Below, in pieces: positions 62,675 to 64,000 of a DNA stretch of 64,000 bases. Every line of letters begins with the position of its first letter. Within the stretch, counting starts at the first letter, position 1. This DNA comes from Myxococcus stipitatus DSM 14675 (lineage in GTDB: Bacteria; Myxococcota; Myxococcia; Myxococcales; Myxococcaceae): positions 3,906,001 to 3,970,000 of the forward strand of contig NC_020126.1 in assembly GCF_000331735.1 (NCBI RefSeq), in the 5' to 3' direction. The notes below the pieces were generated by a model, which saw only the letters and a list, made by a program, of their open reading frames with translations, was not told the origin of the DNA and did no database searches. Both the position numbers and the translations under genes were made by a program.

Positions 62675-64000
62675 ATGTGGGGGCGGCTCGGCTTGCGGGT
62701 GCAGGTGGCCATCGCGGTGCTCGTCCCGTGCCTGGCGGTGATGGGCCTGTGCATCTGGAGCTTCTCGGTCCGACAGCACGAGGTCTCCCTCGAGCTCCTC
62801 CGCAAGCGTGCCCATGTCCTGGGGACGCTGGTGTCCAGCCACCCCGCGGCCCGGGAGTGGGATGGCGGCGAGGCCTCGCAGGGCCGGCTCGAGGAGATGC
62901 TCGCGCAGTTGGAGGCCAAGGACTCCCTGGGAGGCGGCTTCACGGTGCACTACCAGGGGCTGCTGGGGCCGGACGGGCGTCCGGTGTACGAGTCCGCGGC
63001 GCGGCTTCCCGAGCATGCGCGGGGGGCCTTGGTCGTGACGCGCGAGGGTTGTGTGGCGTCGCTCGTGGCCCTGCGCGAGGTGCTGGTGCGGTGCGCGAGT
63101 GGGGAGCGGACGTATGTGGCGGGGCTGGGCCTGGACGAGGCGGCGGCCTCCGTCACGGACCTGAAGGGCTCCGTGCTGGTGGGGCTGGTGGGCGCGCTGG
63201 TGTTGGGGTTGCTGCTGGCGGCGCTCATCGCTCGGACCATCATCGAGCCTGTCGCGCAGGTGACGGACGTGGTGCGGGATGTGTCGCGTGGGGATGTGTC
63301 CCGCGTGGAGCTGGAGGTGCCCACCACGGGGGAGCTGCGGTTGATGGCGCAGTCCTTCAACCAGATGCTCAGCACGCTGCGCATCACCGTGTTGGAGATG
63401 GTGTCGCGCACGGAGCAGCTCTCGGGGGCCTCGCGTGGGCTCATGGGCGCGTCCGCGGACCAGGAGCACGTCATCAGCCAGCAGGCGGCGTATGCGCAGC
63501 AGATTGCCGCGACGTTCGAGGAGCTGAGCCGCACGGCCGAGCAGATCTCCAGCTCCACGGAGGTGGTGGAGTCGAGCGCCCGCCGGACACACGAGGCGGT
63601 GGCCGAGGCGATGGCGGTGGTGGCGCAGGTGGTGGCGGGCATCAACGACATCCGCACCGAGTCCAAGGGTGTGGCGGATGCGATCGTCGGCCTGAACCAG
63701 GACCTTCAGCAGGTGTCGAAGATTGCCCACGTCATCAACCAGGTGGCGGAGCGCTCTGACTTGCTCGCGCTCAACGCGGCGCTGGAGGGGACGAAGGCGG
63801 GCGAGGTGGGCCGAGGCTTCTCATTGGTCGCGGCGGAGATGCGCAAGCTGGCGGAGAACGTCTCTGCTTCGGCGCGGGACATCGGCCGCATCGTCGAGAA
63901 GGTCCAGGACTCTGGCGAGGAGGCCGCGTCCAAGGCCCGCGTGGGCATGGCCGCCAGCGACCGGGGGGTCGAGGTGGCGGAGCAGGCGTCCTCGGTGTTC
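62675..64000 (+). CDS. Methyl-accepting chemotaxis protein (3' end outside window)
   Basis: The frame stays open from ATG 62675 to the window edge (442 codons), so the gene is cut by the window and its stop is not visible. It has a first membrane segment (VQVAIAVLVPCLAVMGLCIW), a periplasmic domain of about 130 residues, a second membrane segment (LVGLVGALVLGLLLAALIAR), a HAMP domain (EPVAQVTDVVRDVSRGDV), and a signalling domain. The hairpin region reads ERSDLLALNAALEGTKAGEV then GRGFSLVAAEMRKLAENVSA. The Glu-Gly-Thr variant of the usual E-A-A-R segment resembles FrzCD-type receptors. GGGAGG (62661-62666) lies before the ATG. Confidence 0.92.
   Translation, partial: MWGRLGLRVQVAIAVLVPCLAVMGLCIWSFSVRQHEVSLELLRKRAHVLGTLVSSHPAAREWDGGEASQGRLEEMLAQLEAKDSLGGGFTVHYQGLLGPDGRPVYESAARLPEHARGALVVTREGCVASLVALREVLVRCASGERTYVAGLGLDEAAASVTDLKGSVLVGLVGALVLGLLLAALIARTIIEPVAQVTDVVRDVSRGDVSRVELEVPTTGELRLMAQSFNQMLSTLRITVLEMVSRTEQLSGASRGLMGASADQEHVISQQAAYAQQIAATFEELSRTAEQISSSTEVVESSARRTHEAVAEAMAVVAQVVAGINDIRTESKGVADAIVGLNQDLQQVSKIAHVINQVAERSDLLALNAALEGTKAGEVGRGFSLVAAEMRKLAENVSASARDIGRIVEKVQDSGEEAASKARVGMAASDRGVEVAEQASSVF

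Overview
The window looks like chromosomal DNA of a myxobacterium (Myxococcota, probably Myxococcaceae: Myxococcus, Corallococcus or Pyxidicoccus). The base composition is very GC-rich and coding is dense on both strands. The gene content also fits: a complete-looking chemosensory cluster with a hybrid CheA, a second chemoreceptor, hybrid histidine kinases, an MglA-type gliding GTPase paralogue, two class III nucleotide cyclases, a DUF4388 protein, TldD-type peptidase, and many lipoproteins. No rRNA, tRNA, CRISPR array, insertion sequence or phage block was seen. The assignment is inferred from gene content, not from a database search.

Layout. (1) 1-6.0 kb: a chemosensory operon, cheR(TPR, cut by the window edge)-mcp-cheY-cheW-cheA(hybrid), facing a kinase-like protein whose ATP-binding domain looks degenerate. 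(2) 7.2-13.7 kb: a heparinase II/III-like protein with a UDP-sugar 6-dehydrogenase, an exported TldD-like peptidase and an OmpA-domain protein. (3) 13.7-22.3 kb: a GAF hybrid kinase, a lipoprotein metalloprotease, an alkaline-phosphatase-superfamily mutase-like enzyme divergent from a DUF4388 regulator, then murQ-anmK-(MglA-like GTPase) and rpmB. (4) 22.4-28.2 kb: a CrtI-like oxidoreductase, a HAD phosphatase, a 3-hydroxyisobutyryl-CoA hydrolase-like enzyme, and the overlapping purM-purN-DUF523 operon with an 80-bp tail duplication. (5) 28.4-33.5 kb: a Crp/Fnr regulator coupled to a class II cyclic-nucleotide phosphodiesterase, accD-folC, and an alpha/beta hydrolase. (6) 33.6-38.2 kb: an envelope block (AMIN protein, LptD, XRE regulator). 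(7) 38.3-43.9 kb: a repeat-bearing lipoprotein, TetR plus enoyl-CoA hydratase, an M23 peptidase, an unknown gene and an EEP-fold enzyme. (8) 44.1-46.3 kb: five consecutive small membrane proteins, a strong terminator, and a three-copy ~100-bp intergenic repeat. (9) 46.4-50.9 kb: an unknown coiled-coil protein, a lipoprotein and a CHASE2 cyclase that lacks a catalytic Asn. (10) 50.9-62.4 kb: complex I genes in two blocks (nuoA-nuoB, and nuoC-D-G-H-I plus a 2Fe-2S ferredoxin), separated by a cyclase, a sulfatase-like membrane enzyme and a thioesterase. (11) 62.7 kb to the end: a chemoreceptor cut by the window edge.

Connections. Cyclic-nucleotide signalling recurs (Crp regulator, phosphodiesterase, two cyclases). 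Envelope functions are also frequent: peptidoglycan recycling by MurQ/AnmK, LptD, an M23 peptidase, the AMIN protein and polysaccharide genes. Several genes without a Shine-Dalgarno sequence carry a TANNNT hexamer about 6-13 nt before the start codon, which suggests leaderless or very short leader transcripts. The most unusual items are the degenerate kinase, the cyclase with Gly at the catalytic Asn position, the split complex I locus with His-rich NuoH/NuoI tails, the small membrane-protein array, the 46-kb triple repeat and the DUF523 tail duplication.
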